A DNA stretch of 64,000 nt from Wurfbainia villosa (GCA_025175895.1 CM046003.1:29595245-29659244), one strand, 5' to 3'; shown: positions 10,158 to 22,519, numbered from the stretch's first letter. Notes: generated from the letters alone by a model not told the origin. Made by a program: numbers and translations.

Positions 10158-11607
10158 AGTATAACATCAACAAAGGTAATGGGTATTTTGCTTAATATAA
10201 TCCTAATGATATTTTGATCAAGATAGGGGATTGTAAAGGCGCCAAGGAAATATGGAACAAATTGGAAAAATTCCATGAAGAGCCTCACTCAATCCAAGAA
10301 GATGAGGAGGATGAGGAAGAGAGCTCATCCTCACAAGAAAGTGAGGATTAGGTCGAGTGTTCGACATCAGGAAGAAGTGGTGGAAGAGGTAGAGTTAAGA
10401 CAAACCTCAACCTCAAGGATTGAGGAGGAGAGAACTTCCATCTTTGGAGCAACAAGAAGAAGCTTCAACATCCAATCAAGATGAGGAAGCTCAAAATACA
10501 ACTCCGGCACCTACCACCGAACTAGGTAACTCAAACACATCAATCTCAAATAAAAATAATATTATGTGTTTTGAGTGTAGGGAATTTGGGCATTACAAGA
10601 GCAAATGCCCAAAGAAGATTAGGAAAGCTCCACTGGCTCCAAAAGTTAAGGATGCCGGTTCCCCAAGTATCAAGGGCAAGGAGCACATCATATGCTTCAA
10701 GTGTAATTCAAAGGACATTATAGGAATCAATGTCCTAGGGGAGCAAAAGACCCAAGAAGAAGCATCACAAGTAGGGGGAGCTAAGGCTAACCCTAAGGTA
10801 CATTTTAGTAATGCATCTTCTAATTTAAATGCTAAAAAGCATGCTAGGAACTTTAATTCTCTTGCAATTTATGAAAAGCATGCTAATAGGAATAAATATT
10901 TTTGCTTAGGAGCTAAGAGAGTCCATGTAGAAAATAGGGAGAAATTTGGGACTAATGTCCCTAAAAATATATTACCTAAGGAAAGCATTAAGAAAATAGG
11001 AGAACATCTAGGCTTTAATGCTAAGAAATCTAGACATATGCCTAGAAATAAAAATATCTCAAGAGAAAATGAAAAATCAAAAATTGAGATATTAGAAAAG
11101 GAAAATCAAGCCTTGAGATCAAGGCTTGAAAAACTTGAAAAGACCCTTAAGGTTATGCAAAATCAAATGCAAGGGTCAATTAGTCAAACTTCTAGGTCCA
11201 AAAGTCAAAGTCAACACCTAGGACCTAAGAGTCAAAAGTCAACCAAAGGCAAGAATGGTTTGGGTCACAAACCTAAGTCCAAGGTGACTTATCATAGTGT
11301 CCCATTAGATTATGGAACACTAACTAGGTCTAGGAAGACCAAGGTCAATAGGGAAGTCATCCCTAGAGTTGACCAAAGGGTGTGCCTAGTGGCTAAGGTT
11401 TCTAGGAAACCTAGGGTGGCCACTAAGAAGGTTGCAAGGGGAGTTACCCCTAGAGTCAACCTAGGTAAGACCCAAATGACCAAGGCTAACAAGCCTAGGA
11501 GGGTCATTAGGAGGGTATCTAGGGAGGTTATCCCTAAGGAATACCTAGTTAACCCAAGGAGCTCAAATAGGTTTTGGGTTCCTAGGAGCGTGATAGATTC
11601 ACGCTAG
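10158..11607 (+). pseudogene. gag C-terminal part of element B (zinc knuckle, coiled coil)
   Basis: The open part from 10420 reads 395 codons. A CCHC zinc knuckle, MCFECREFGHYKSKCPKK, sits near residue 48, and a second, degraded one (ICFKCNS) near 90. Repeated motifs (NILPKESIKK, MPRNKNIS) follow, then a coiled coil (ILEKENQALRSRLEKLEK) and a Lys/Arg-rich tail ending NRFWVPRSVIDSR. In full copia polyproteins protease would come next, but here a stop ends the gene. The gag at 62490-63698 is collinear and its tail is YWVPKSVIDSR. The upstream part (10158-10419) has frameshifts. Gag would package element RNA into particles. Confidence 0.82.
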
Positions 11608-13488
11608 ATGGGTTTAGGGTGTGCCAACCTTGATTGGATGGGTAGTTAACTCAACCATAATAAAGGTGGCATTTTAGGTTATTTTCAAGGTTATGGTTGC
11701 CTTGGAAATACATTTGAGTCTTAATCCTAAAGGTTTTTAGGATGTGCCAATATTAATTATGAAGTTTGATAAAATGATCATTTTGGCACAATTTAGATTT
11801 AGAGGTTAGTGTGCCATTTTGGGTTTTTGGCACACTAGGGAGATTAGTGAAAATATGGCAAAATATATTTAAGTATATCAAATGGCAATTAATATTAGAA
11901 TTTAGGTATTATTATACCTATATATTTTATATGCCATGATTTGTTTGCCATATGCCATGACATGACATCATGTTTACTTTTATCATTTAAATGTCAGGTT
12001 CATGTTTAGGATTAAGGATTAAATGTCATGTGTTTTTGGATTTCATATTATGCCATGACATCATGATTATGAGCATGTGTTTATCTATATCATCTCTAAT
12101 GCCATAATCACTCATGCATTTAAGATAATTTGATTGAAATTGATTTAAGGACTATGACATGACTTGAAATCCCATTTATAAGGGAATCAAGTAGGGTTGC
12201 CTTAGAAAATGCATGAAACCCTAGTCTAGGGAGAACAAAACCCACATCTCACATCTAATTGACATGTATGTGTATTTATACACCCTAGATACATGTGAGA
12301 TGCTAGGATATGAGTTGAGTTCAAGGTGCATAGTTTTTGCATCTAGTTGAACCAAAACTCATCTAACTTTATTTATGGATCATTGGGAAAGCTTGTGTAC
12401 AAGTCACGTACTTAGAGCCCAAGGAATATGATCCAAAATAAGGTTTTGAAAACATTTAAAAATCATTTTGAAAAACCTTGGTGAAGTCTATCTTTTGATA
12501 GCAATCATCATTGATGAAGTTGATACAAAATAGGGCTAAAACATTGAAAATTTCAATGGTTTTGAGTTTTGTATCAAACTCACTATTTTATGGGTAAAAT
12601 ATTTTTCAAACATTTTTCACCCATTGTTTTCGTCATAAGTATTATACGTATAATTAGTTATGATTTTTCGAAATTGTTATAATTACGAATGAATTTGGAG
12701 AATTATTTCGGCGCCATTTGATCATTGCCATTTGTGGCGATCGGTGATGTGATCTTGTCATCGGAAGTCATTCGCCAGTCTGATTCGGGTTCACAAGTTT
12801 GTTTAGCCCATGTTCAGCCATGGTAAAGGTCCCTAACCACTCCTAACCCTAGGATATGCTTTGGGAAGCATTATGAAGGGTGAAAATTCATTGGATATGG
12901 ATTTGGAGAGGTGTTAGGTCAAAGTATCAATTTGAGGTGGTGGAAAGTTCAATGTTGAATTTCCAACCTTAATTTTGATGGTTTAGAGTTCCTATTGGCT
13001 TAGGGGCTTCCTAAGGATATTGTTGGTGCAATGGTCAAGGGGGAGCAAGCCTTTAGGGGGAGGAATCCATCTTGGGATGATGGATGTGTTTTTCTCTTTG
13101 AAAAGGAGAAGTTATTGGGAGAGTATCATCAATTGGGAAAATTGATGGGTTTTTGATACCCAATTTGGAGATTGGGAGAGAGTATAGGATTGCCTCTCTT
13201 AAGTGATATGGGACTTATCACTAAGAAGATGGTAGGCATCCTAGATATGTTTAAATCAAGGGAGAGATTGTAAGATCTCATTGGGATATGAGACATTGAC
13301 CTCCTTGGAGAGATAACCTTTTTGATGTTAGTCAAAAAGGGGGAGAATGTTTGGGGGAGAACATTTGGTTTAGATTTTCACTTGAATGTTTGGGGGAGAA
13401 CATTTGGTGAGTGTTTACCAATTTGAGATAATTGGTAAGGGATTTGAGTTAGTGTTTTAACTCATGATTTATTTGGTTTTTGTCAAAC
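11608..13488 (+). other. pol-replacing non-coding region of element B
   Basis: AT-rich with no open frame of note and no pol motif. It starts with gag-proximal text containing repeated GTGTGCCA and GGCACA words, then ATGCCATGACAT repeats around 11930-12110. Several segments match 60946-62489 of element D in inverted orientation (for example tagttaact near 11645 and the CCTTGGTGAAG segment near 12475), so this is conserved element sequence rather than random filler. Confidence 0.65.
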
Positions 13489-13505
13489 ATCAAAAAGGGG
13501 GAGAT
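13489..13505 (+). promoter_or_regulatory. polypurine tract of element B
   Basis: ATCAAAAAGGGGGAGAT ends exactly at the 3' LTR start (13506). The same 17 bases occur on the minus strand at 51104-51120 and 60929-60945 next to the 3' LTRs of the two other gag-only elements. It would prime plus-strand DNA synthesis. Confidence 0.88.
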
Positions 13506-15337
13506 TGTTGGTGCAATCGGCCCAGGTCACGATTGACCAGACTCGAGTTTGACTCGAGTGATGTTTTGATGTTTGACAAAGGGATTTGACAAAGTGTTTT
13601 GGCATTGATGTTTGACATTAATGTCGGTTAATATGTTGGGGAGATTGTTTATACAATCGACCCAGGTTATAATTGACTTGATGGTTGACCAGGGTTGACC
13701 ATGTGATTATGGGAAAGTCCAAGCATGGGTCTTGGCAAGGTAAAGTCCAAGTCATGGGTACTTGGCATGGAAAGTCCAAGTGGGACACTTGGCAATTGGG
13801 AAAGTCCAAGTCTTGAGCACTTGGCATGAGAAGTCCAAGCATGGGTCTTGGAAAATGGAAAGTCCAAGCATTGGTCTTGGCATGGAAAGTCCAACATGGG
13901 TTGGCATGAGAAGTCCAAGCATGGGTCTTGGCAAATGGAAAGTCCAAGCATGGGTCTTGGCATGGAAAGTCCAACATGGGTTGGCAAGGGAAGTCCAAGC
14001 ATGGGTCTTGGCAAATGGAAGGTCCAAGCATGGGTCTTGGCATGGAAAGTCCAACATGGGTTGGAAAGGGAAGTCCAAGCATGGGTCTTGGCAAATGGAA
14101 AGTCCAAGCATGGGTCTTGGCATGGAGAGTCCAACATGGGTTGGCAAGGGAAAGTCCAAGCTTGAGTCTTGGCATTTGGGAAGTCCAAGGGGATTGATAT
14201 TGGCGTAAAGTCCAAGCGGAGTCTTGGCAAAGATAAGTCCAATGGTTGGCGCGTAAAGTCCAAGCGGAGTCTTGGCGGCGTAAGTCCAATGTGCCTTGGC
14301 GGTGTAGACACCGCTAGCATGACATAGCCGATGGAAGCACCAAGGCTAGCGATGGATGAACAAGTCATGGATGACTTGGAGGGATCCGAGAGGCATGAGG
14401 TGATGGAGGTGGCTAGAAGGCTTAGGTCTAGGCTAAGGGTGGTCTAGCAAGTATGGGGGCACCATACTTGGGTTAAAACCTCATGTTTGAGGTTGGCGAT
14501 CGTGCATTATGGTGGTTCATTGCACGGAGTCGACTTGAGTTCGACGTTCGAGAGCTTTTAGAGGGCTCTCGGCGCATGGGAGCTGATCGGGATGTCGACC
14601 GGCAATCATTCGCTAAGGATGGCAATCAGCGATCGAGTTCGAAGAGAAGATCGCTCCGTGAGCCGATCGCGGCTACTACGGCGTTAGCGATCGGCCGCCA
14701 ATGTTGGCGATCGGTCGGTGAGAGTCCCGTTGGAACTTGTCCAACGTGGATTGAGCCGTTGTCTCACAGCCTACATGTTAGCGTTGGCGAGGGACTTATG
14801 GCGATCACAAAGTGCGGTAAATCGGCCAGGGAGGATAAAAGCATTGTTCATGGAAGGCTCAAGGATCAGATTTTGGGAGCTTACTTGGCGATTTGAAGGC
14901 GATTTGCAGGTGCATTTCAGGGCCCTTCATCCTCATCCAAGCAACCAACAAGCAAAGCGCTCAAACCCTAGTTTGTAAAGTGTTCTTTACATTTCCTTGT
15001 ATTTTGCTTGTATTTTTGTGTATTACTTAGTGTAATCTTGTGTATGAGGTTTCTCCGCCTCCGACTTGTTGTCGAGAAGGAGTTTATTGATTAGTGATTG
15101 CATTGGCGTCGCTAGAGCTCGTTAGAGCTCGATCCGTGGAGTAGAAACCGTTACGGTTCCGAACCATGTTACATCCTCGTGTTGTGCTTGTGTTTGTGAT
15201 TGTATTTCATGTATTGTTATTATTATTATTATTCCGCTGCGCTAACACGAATTGTAGACAAGCACGCGAACGAATTCCATCTTCGTACGGTCACAACGCT
15301 ATTCACCCCCCCCTCTAGCGGCGTCAAATCTTCTACA
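13506..15337 (+). repeat. 3' LTR of element B
   Basis: Starts TGTTGGTGCAATCGGCCC right after the PPT and ends CTTCTACA before the GTTAG duplication (1832 bp). It carries a longer minisatellite (13716-14190), a GATC/CGATCG-rich block at 14500-14730, and a U5 with an ATT run and CACCCCCCCCTCTAG. Open frames of up to 233 codons in both strands here come from the minisatellite and are not genes. Confidence 0.9.
13716..14190 (+). repeat. minisatellite in 3' LTR of element B
   Basis: About 16-17 units of 26-30 bp made of AAGTCCAAGCATGGGTCTTG and AAGTCCAACATGGGTTGGCA words in a recurring order, a higher-order repeat of roughly 86 bp. The higher-order pattern is cleaner than in the 5' LTR. Confidence 0.9.
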
Positions 15338-17116
15338 GTTAGCCTCTGTGGGTACTCTGTAAAACTTCACATCTCCTTTATCGATAATCTCTCGAATGAG
15401 ATGGAAGCACCGATATATTTGGCCACTGTTGTAGAATCAACAACTGTTGGCAGGAACTCTTCGGCTCACAGTGCGCCACCATTCAAGCAAACCACGAACC
15501 ACATTGCGATCTATAATCATCACGGTCAGTTTGGAAGGTGACATCATTTGTAACCCTTCTGACTAGCTCCTCATCGCCTCCAAATATCAAGACATATTCT
15601 TTAGTCCTTCTCAAGTACTTAAGAATATTCTTGACTGCTATCCAATGACGCTCACCTGGATCTGACTGGTATCTACTCATCATGCTCAAAGCTTACGAGA
15701 CATCAGGACGAGTACACAGCATGGCGTACATGATAGATCCTATAGCTGATGTGTAAGGGATCTTATCCATGCGGTCTCTCTCCTCTCTAGAAGAGGGACT
15801 TTGAGTCTTCGAAAGACTCACACCATGTGACATCGGCAGAAGTCCCTTCTTGGAATTCTGCAAGGCAAACCATAGTAATACCGTGTCAATGTATGTACTC
15901 TGACTTAGGCCAAGCAATCTCTTAGATCTATCTCTATAGATCTTGATGCCTAGAATACAGGCTGCTTCACCTAAGTCCTTCATTGAGAAGCACGTCCCCA
16001 GCCAAGTCTTCACAGACTGTAGCGAAGGGATGTCATTCCCAATGAGTAGTATGTCATCCACATACAATACAAGGAAGACAATTGTATTCCCATTAACCCT
16101 CTTGTAGACACAGGGTTCATCTTCATTCTTAATGAAACCAAACTGTTTGATCGCATCATCGAATCGAATATTCTAGCTCCGAGAGGCTTGCTTTAGCCCA
16201 TAAATGAACCTTTGCAGCTTGCATACTTTCCCAGTATGTTGTGGATCTTCAAAACCCTCAGGTTGTGTCATGTACACATCCTCGAGTAAGTTTCCATTCA
16301 GAAACACGGTTTTTACATCCATCTGCCAGATCTCATAATCGTGGTATGCTGCAATAGCAAGCAAGATCCGAATAGACTTAAACATCGCCACTGAAGAAAA
16401 GGTTTCATCATAGTCAATACCATGAATTTGCTTGAAACCTTTAGCCACCAATCGGCCCTTATAGGTATGCATAAGTCCATCCATGTCAGTCTTTCTCCTA
16501 AAGACCCACTTACACCCAATGGGTTTAACCCCTTCAGGTGGATCAACCAAAGTCCATACTTGGTTGTTGTACATGGATTCCATCTCGGATCTCATGCCCT
16601 CTAGCCATTTCTCAGAATCTGGGCTCATCACAGCTTTCTGATAGGAGGTAGGCTCATTCTCAATGAGCATAACGTCATCATGGTCAGACAAGAGAAATGA
16701 GTATCTCTCAGGCTGACGATGTACCCTATCAGACCTGCGAAGAGGTAGGTCTACATGAACAGGTGGTTGTTCCACAACTCTTTGTGCAACAATCTCATCA
16801 CCCACAACACTTTGTGATTCCTGTTCAACCTTCATCAAGGCCTCAGTGTTATGGTCCTTATCTTGAATTTCTTCAAGATCGAACGTACTCCCACTAGTTT
16901 TTCTAGAAACAAAATCTCTTTCTAGAAAAACCCCAATCTTTGCCACAAACACTTTGTGCTGACTGGGAATGTAGAAGTAATATCCTTTTGTATCCTTGGG
17001 ATATCCAACAAAATAACACCTATCGGATTTGGGTCCCAGTTTGTCTGAGATTGACGTCGAACGTAAGCCTCACAACCCCAAATCCTCATGAAAGACATCT
17101 TGGGATTTCTCCCTGT
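15338..17116 (-). pseudogene. copia RT and RNase H, copy 1
   Basis: Minus strand. RT blocks are in 16952-16173 (QVWTLVDPPEGVKPIGCKWV, GRLVAKGFKQIHGIDYDETF, WQMDVKTVFLNGNL). Then comes a TGG-to-TAG stop near 16173, then the YVDDILLIGND catalytic box at about 16067 and ILGIKIYRDRSKRLLGLSQ. RNase H begins near 15690 (ILKYLRRTKEYVLIFGGDEE) and is damaged around 15540-15440; its end lies beyond element B at 7023-7134. The YVDD box is intact but stops and frameshifts make it non-functional. Confidence 0.88.
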
Positions 17117-18858
17117 TCATATCGTAAATGGTATCTTTATCACAACCTTGAATGATACACGGTTAAGGGTAAAGGCTGTTGTGTCTAGAGCATATCCCCA
17201 AAAGGATATAGGAAGATCTGTGTGACTCATCATAGATCGTACCATATCTAATAGGGTACGATTCCTCCTTTCGGATACACCATTCCACTGTGGTTTTCCA
17301 GGAGGAGTGAGTTGGGATAGAATCCCACACTCAGCTAGATAGTCACGAAACTCATGGCTAAGGTATTCACCACCTCGATCTGATCGAAGTATCTTAATAC
17401 TCTTGCCAAGCTGGTTTTGTACTTCATTCTTGAATTCTTTGAACTTTTCAAAGGATTCTGATTTATGTGTCATAAGATACACATAACCATATCTACTGAA
17501 GTCATCAGTAAATATAATGAAGTACTTGTAACCACGTCTAGCAATAACATTGAAAGGGCCACATACATCACTATGTATAAGTCCTAACAAGTCTGTTGCT
17601 CTTTCGCTGTGTCCACTAAAGGGAGTCTTGGTAATCTTGCCTAAAAGGCAAGACTCGCATGTCTCATATGATTCAAAATCAAATGAGTCTAGCAGCCCAT
17701 CCTTATGGAGCTGAGATAAGCGACTCTCATTTATGTGACCTAAGCGACAATGCCAGAGATAGGTTTGGTTCAACTCATTTGACTTGAACCTTTTGGTACT
17801 TATGTTATAGATAGGGCTCTCTAAGTCTAGAAAGTAGAGTCCGTTCATTAGAGGTGCACTACAATAGAACATATCATTTAAATAAACTGAACAACATTTA
17901 TTCTTTATTATAAATATAAATCCTTTCTTGTCCAAACAAGAAACTGAAATGATGTTCTTAGTTAAAGAAGACACATAACAACATTCATCTAATTCTAGTA
18001 CAAGCCCAGAGGGCAGAGATAGATCATAAGTTCCTACAGCAACAACAGCAACTCTTGCTCCATTGCCTACTCGTAGGTCCACCTCGCCCTTTGTCAATGC
18101 CCTGCTATTTCTCAGCGTCTGCACATTGCTACAAATGTGAGATGCACATCCGGTATCTAATACCCATGATGAAGAAATAGATAGATTGACTTCTATAACA
18201 TTTATACTTGAAGTAGAAGTCTCACTTCTCTTCTTCTTAAGATCTTCCAGGTATGGCTTGCAGTTACGCTTCCAGTGTCCAGCTTCCTTACAGTGGAAGC
18301 AAGCCCCTTCCTTGGCCACCCCTCCTTTGGGTTTCAGTTCCTTGCCTTTGCCCTTGGCTTCAGACTTTCCCTTACCTTTAGGCTTGCCCGTGCCTTTCTT
18401 CTTTTCCACCATCAAAATGGCGTCAGATTTTCCCTTCTTAAGGTTGAGCTCAGCAGTTCTCAACATGCTGAGCATCTCAGGCAGTGGCTTATCAATTTCA
18501 TTCATGTTGTAATTCTTGACAAATTGATTGTAGCTTTACAACAAAGACTGCAAGATCAAGTCAGTGGCCAGCTCTTAGCCAAGGGAGAATCCCAATCTCT
18601 GTAGGTTTTCTAAGTACTCAATCATCTTGAGTACATATGGACCAAAGGGAGTCCCATCTTGCATTTTGGAACCAAACAATGCCTTAGAGACTTCATATCT
18701 CTCGTGCCTTGCTTGTCCTTGATATAGTTGACGAAGATGTTCAACCATATCATAAGCATTCATGAACTCGTGTTGCTTCTGAAGCTCAGAGTTCATGGTC
18801 GCGAGCATTAGACATGACACATCTAATGCATCATCTTGATGCTTCTTGTAAGCATCTT
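17117..18858 (-). pseudogene. copia gag (3' part), protease and integrase, copy 1
   Basis: Gag UBN2 region at 18858-18520 (YKKHQDDALDVSCLMLATM), broken by a stop near 18535. Then one open frame of 462 codons from 18505 contains a basic linker, zinc knuckle CFHCKEAGHWKRNC, protease active site WVLDTGCASHIC, the pre-integrase zinc domain (HCRLGHINESRLSQLHKDG with CESCLLGK) and the integrase core (FTDDFSRYGYVYLMTHKSE, LRSDRGGEYLS, ERRNRTLLDMVRSMM). The frame ends at 17117 before RT. The gag N-terminus is missing because a gypsy-type LTR sits at 18859. Confidence 0.92.
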
Positions 18859-18960
18859 TATCACGCCCCGAGAGCATGCCTAGCTAAAAATCAAACGAAC
18901 GACATCTCCCCTGTACGTGGCAACATTTCGGGTTAATACAAGGCTCGTAGGCCCACAATA

Positions 18961-19057
<97 letters not shown>

Positions 19058-19304
19058 ACAACAACTACACAAAACACAGCGGAAACATAATACAATCCCA
19101 CACAAGCATATCGGTATGACTAACACATCACAACAACACGAAACCTCGATAAAATCTGAATATACAACATAGTACATCATGAAAACTCCAGATACAATAC
19201 ACAACGAATGGAAAGCCCAAAATAAACACGGGGCCCTCGGAGGTGAGATGAGATGTCAGCCAGCGGTGCTCCAAGCCGTCACGAAGACTTCTACCTATTA
19301 CCTG
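18859..19304 (-). repeat. truncated gypsy-type LTR in copy 1 gag
   Basis: This is the same sequence, inserted after the same ATCTT (18854-18858) in gag, as the first 420 bases of the solo LTR at 24280-27905, including the (TA)n run. It breaks off at about 19304, where LTR2 sequence begins. The shared insertion site shows that copies 1 and 2 derive from one pre-inserted copy. Confidence 0.88.
18973..19052. repeat. (TA)n microsatellite, about 40 units
   Basis: Uninterrupted TA run of about 80 bp. The homologous run in copy 2 (24389-24445) is about 57 bp. It reads as Tyr-Ile repeats in open frames, which are not protein genes in themselves. Confidence 0.95.
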
Positions 19305-20601
19305 GGCCCCATGTCATGTCACCATGATATGGCAATTGGTCAAGTCAAAATTGACCATTCATCTTCCCTCTCAAGTCAAGTCAAACTTGACCTCTTATCT
19401 CTCATGGTTGATCAAATCTAACCATTTGATTCAAGTCAATTTAATTTAATGAATCTCTATTCATTAATTTAAATTGATTTGATGAATCAAATCTAAATTA
19501 GACTCATTCAACACTTGAATCAAATTGAGTCTAACTCAATTAGTCTAATTAGGATTACTCTTAATCCAATTTGATTCATCACATGAACCTAATCCTCATG
19601 GTTCATCATATGAACCTAATCTCCATCTAATTACCTTTTGTGTATGACCCTATAGGTTCTTGTAAGGTTGGCAATGTCCCTAAACTGATTTAGGAACATA
19701 AGCAATGAGCGGTATCTAGCAACACATCATTGCTACCCAAGTTACAAGAATGTTGAGCTCCAACATCACCTTTGTGACTACTAATTGTGACGCTCACAAT
19801 ATATGATAATGTCCCTCTATCCTTGATATCTAGATTGACCAATTGAGGCATAGACCGTGTCATCCTCGGTACAATCTATATCTTGAACTCCACGTAGACT
19901 CACTCTAATCAAATGAGCTCAATATCTCATATTGACTCATTTAGGCATGGCCATGCACTTCGTGGTCTCACTCTATCAAGAATAACGATGTTTCTCCTGT
20001 CATATAGGAGGGATAGATCTCATCTACATCACTCACATCCCTCCGCATAATTTGTCACATACCCAGTAATCGCTTTTATAGTCCACCCATTTACGGGTGA
20101 TGTTTGACGAAGCCAAAGTATGCAACTCCTTATGTAGGGAACCATGATGACTTCAGGTCTAAGGACTAATAGTCATACTAATAGCCACATGAGAAAGTAT
20201 ATGACACTCATATAATGATCCATGATACTTTCTCATGGCGGGTCATTCAGTATACATTCTCCAATGCATACCCATGTGTCAACTTGATATCTCATATCCA
20301 TGACTTGTGAGATCAAGTCATCGTGTTGACCTACATGCTAGTCTCTATGCATTAACATTGTCCCTGAATGTTAATACTTGATTAGAAATGATTAAGAGTA
20401 GTGTTCTCTATATCATCTCATTATCGATTCAACCAATCGATTGATATAGATAAGAACCTACTACTCAAGGACGTTATTATACTTAGTTATTTGGCACCAA
20501 TACAAGTAAATATAATAACCATGCCTTTATAAATAGGAATATGATACAATAAAGTCCATACAATAATCATCACATGATTGGCTCTAGGGCTTTCACTAAC
20601 A
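19305..20601 (-). repeat. LTR2, partial copia LTR between copies 1 and 2
   Basis: Matches LTR1 from about 5727 to its right end (7022) and LTR3 from about 30186 to 31477. The first roughly 530 bp are absent; instead the sequence joins truncated gypsy-type LTR at 19304. The junction has a few shared bases (GGC), as expected of illegitimate recombination. It ends CACTAACA at 20601, followed by PPT and RNase H of copy 2. Confidence 0.88.
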
Positions 20602-22519
20602 ATCTCCCACTAGCACTAGTGTCAATCACCGTAGTATCTAATACCCAATGACCTAGTGTGACCATCATGCTCTTTCTGTGCCAAAGCCTTGGTCAAGGGA
20701 TCTACGATGTTAGCCTCTGTGGGTACTCTGTAAAACTTCACATCTCCTCTATCGATAATCTCTCGAATGAGATGGAAGTACCGATATATTCGGCCACTGT
20801 TGTAGAATCAGCAACTGTATCCTGCTTAGAACTCTTCCAGCTCACAGCGTCACCATTCAAGCAAAACACGAACTCTGACTGCGATTTATAATCATCCTGG
20901 TCAGTTTGGAAGCTTGCATCGCTGTAACCCTTTACAGCTAGCTCCTCATCGCCTCCAAATATCAAGATATATTCTTTAGTCCTTCTTAAGTACTTAAGAA
21001 TATTCTTGACTGCTATCCAATGACGCTCACCTGGATCTGACTGGTATCTACTCGTCATGTCAAGACATATTCTTTAGTCCTTCTCAAGTACTTAAGAATA
21101 TTCTTGACTGTTATCCAATGACGCTCACCTGGATCTGACTGGAATCTACTCGTCATGCTCAAAGCATATGAGACATCAGGATGAGTACACAGCATAGCGT
21201 ACATGATAGATCCTATAGTTGATGCGTAAGGGATCTTATCCATGCGGTCTCTCTCCTCTCTAGAAGAGGGACTTTGAGTCTTCGAAAGACTCACACCATG
21301 TGACATCGGCAGAAGTCCCTTCTTAGAATTCTACATGGCAAACTGAAGTAATACCGTGTCAATGTATGTACTCTGACTTAGGCCAAGCAATCTCTTAGAT
21401 CTATCTCTATAGATCTTGATGCCTAGAATACAGGCTGCTTCACCTAAGTCCTTCATTGAGAAGCACGTCCCCAGCCAAGTCTTCATAGACTGTAGCGCAG
21501 GGATGTCATTCCCAATGAGTAGTATGTCATCCACATGCAATACAAGGAAGACAACTGTGTTCCCATTAACCCTCTTGTAGACACAGGGTTCATCTTCATT
21601 CTTAATGAAACCAAACTGTTTGATCGCATCATCGAATCGAAGATTCTAGCTCCAAGAGGCTTGCTTTAGCATCCATGTCAGGTTGTGTCATGTACACATC
21701 CTCGAGTAAGTTTCCATTCAGAAATGCGGTTTTGACATCCATCTTCCAGATCTCATAATCATGGTATGCTGCAATAGCAAGCAAGATCCGAATGGACTTA
21801 AACATCGTCACTGAAGAAAAGGTTTCATCATAGTCAATACCATGAATTTGCTTGAAACCTTTAGCCACCAATCGGCCCTTATAGGTATGCGTAAGTCCAT
21901 CCATGTCAGTTTTTCTCCTAAAGACCCACTTACACCCAATGGGTTTGACCCCTTCAGGTGGATCAACTAAAGTCCATACTTGGTTGGTGTACATGGATTC
22001 CATCTCGGATCTCATGGCCTCTAGCCATTTCTCAGAATCTGGGCTCATCACAGCTTCCTGATAGGAGGTAGGCTTATTCTCAATGAGCATAACATCATCA
22101 TGGTCAGACAAGAGAAATGAGTATCTCTCAGGCTGACGATGTACCCTATCAGACCTGCGAAGAGGTAGGTCTACATGAACAGGAGGTTGTTCCACAACTC
22201 TTTGTGCAACAATCTCATCACCCACAACACTTTATGGTTCCTGTTCAACCTCCATCAAGGCCTCAGTGTTATGGTCCTTATCTTGAATTTTTTCAAGATT
22301 GAACGTACTCCCACTAGTTTTTCTAGAAACAAAATCCCTTTCTAGAAAAACCCCAATCTTTGCCACAAACACTTTGTGCTGACTGGGAATGTAGAAGTAA
22401 TATCCCTTTGTATCCTTGGGATATCCAACAAAATAGCACCTATCGGATTTGGGTCCCAGTTTGTCTGAGACTTGACGTCGAACGTAAGCCTCACAACCCC
22501 AAATCCTCATGAAAGACAT
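20602..22519 (-). pseudogene. copia RNase H and RT, copy 2
   Basis: Minus strand, homologous to copy 1. RNase H words DASFQTDQDDYKSQS and AVSWKSSKQDTVADSTT lie at 20940-20800, and the C-terminal end at about 20700-20640. A 98-bp tandem duplication (20961-21156) repeats the ILKYLRRTKEY segment. The RT box reads HVDDILLIGND because TAT became CAT (about 21540). Around 21660 some 70 bp present in copy 1 are missing. RT blocks WVFRRKTDMDGL, GRLVAKGFKQIHG and MDVKTAFLNGNL are clear at 22225-21700. Non-functional. Confidence 0.9.
20961..21156. repeat. 98-bp tandem duplication in copy 2 RNase H
   Basis: 20961-21058 and 21059-21156 are two adjacent copies (tcaagatat... and tcaagacat..., each ending ctactcgtcatg) with a few substitutions. 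Copy 1 has the segment once (about 15590-15680). The duplication shifts the frame. Confidence 0.92.

Larger units (their letters stand above)
7135..15337 (+). mobile_element. gag-only copia-type retrotransposon B (complete, non-autonomous)
   Basis: Flanked by the 5-bp duplication GTTAG (7130-7134 and 15338-15342); the uninterrupted target is seen in copy 2 at about 20708. It has a 5' LTR, PBS, gag with zinc knuckle and coiled coil, a 1.9-kb non-coding segment, PPT and 3' LTR. No protease, integrase, RT or RNase H motif is found in any frame of 8778-13505. It therefore matches the TR-GAG/LARD type of non-autonomous LTR element, which would need enzymes from a full copia partner. A solo-LTR-like insertion (9033-10157) splits its gag. 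Confidence 0.88.

Noticed and set aside
18186..18604. Plus-strand frames opposite copia gag
   Set aside because: They mirror the minus-strand gag (complementary Leu/Ser/Phe-rich text), and the same shadows occur at 23607-23933.
18880..19204. Tyr-Ile-rich open frames
   Set aside because: Translation of the (TA)n run in a truncated LTR.
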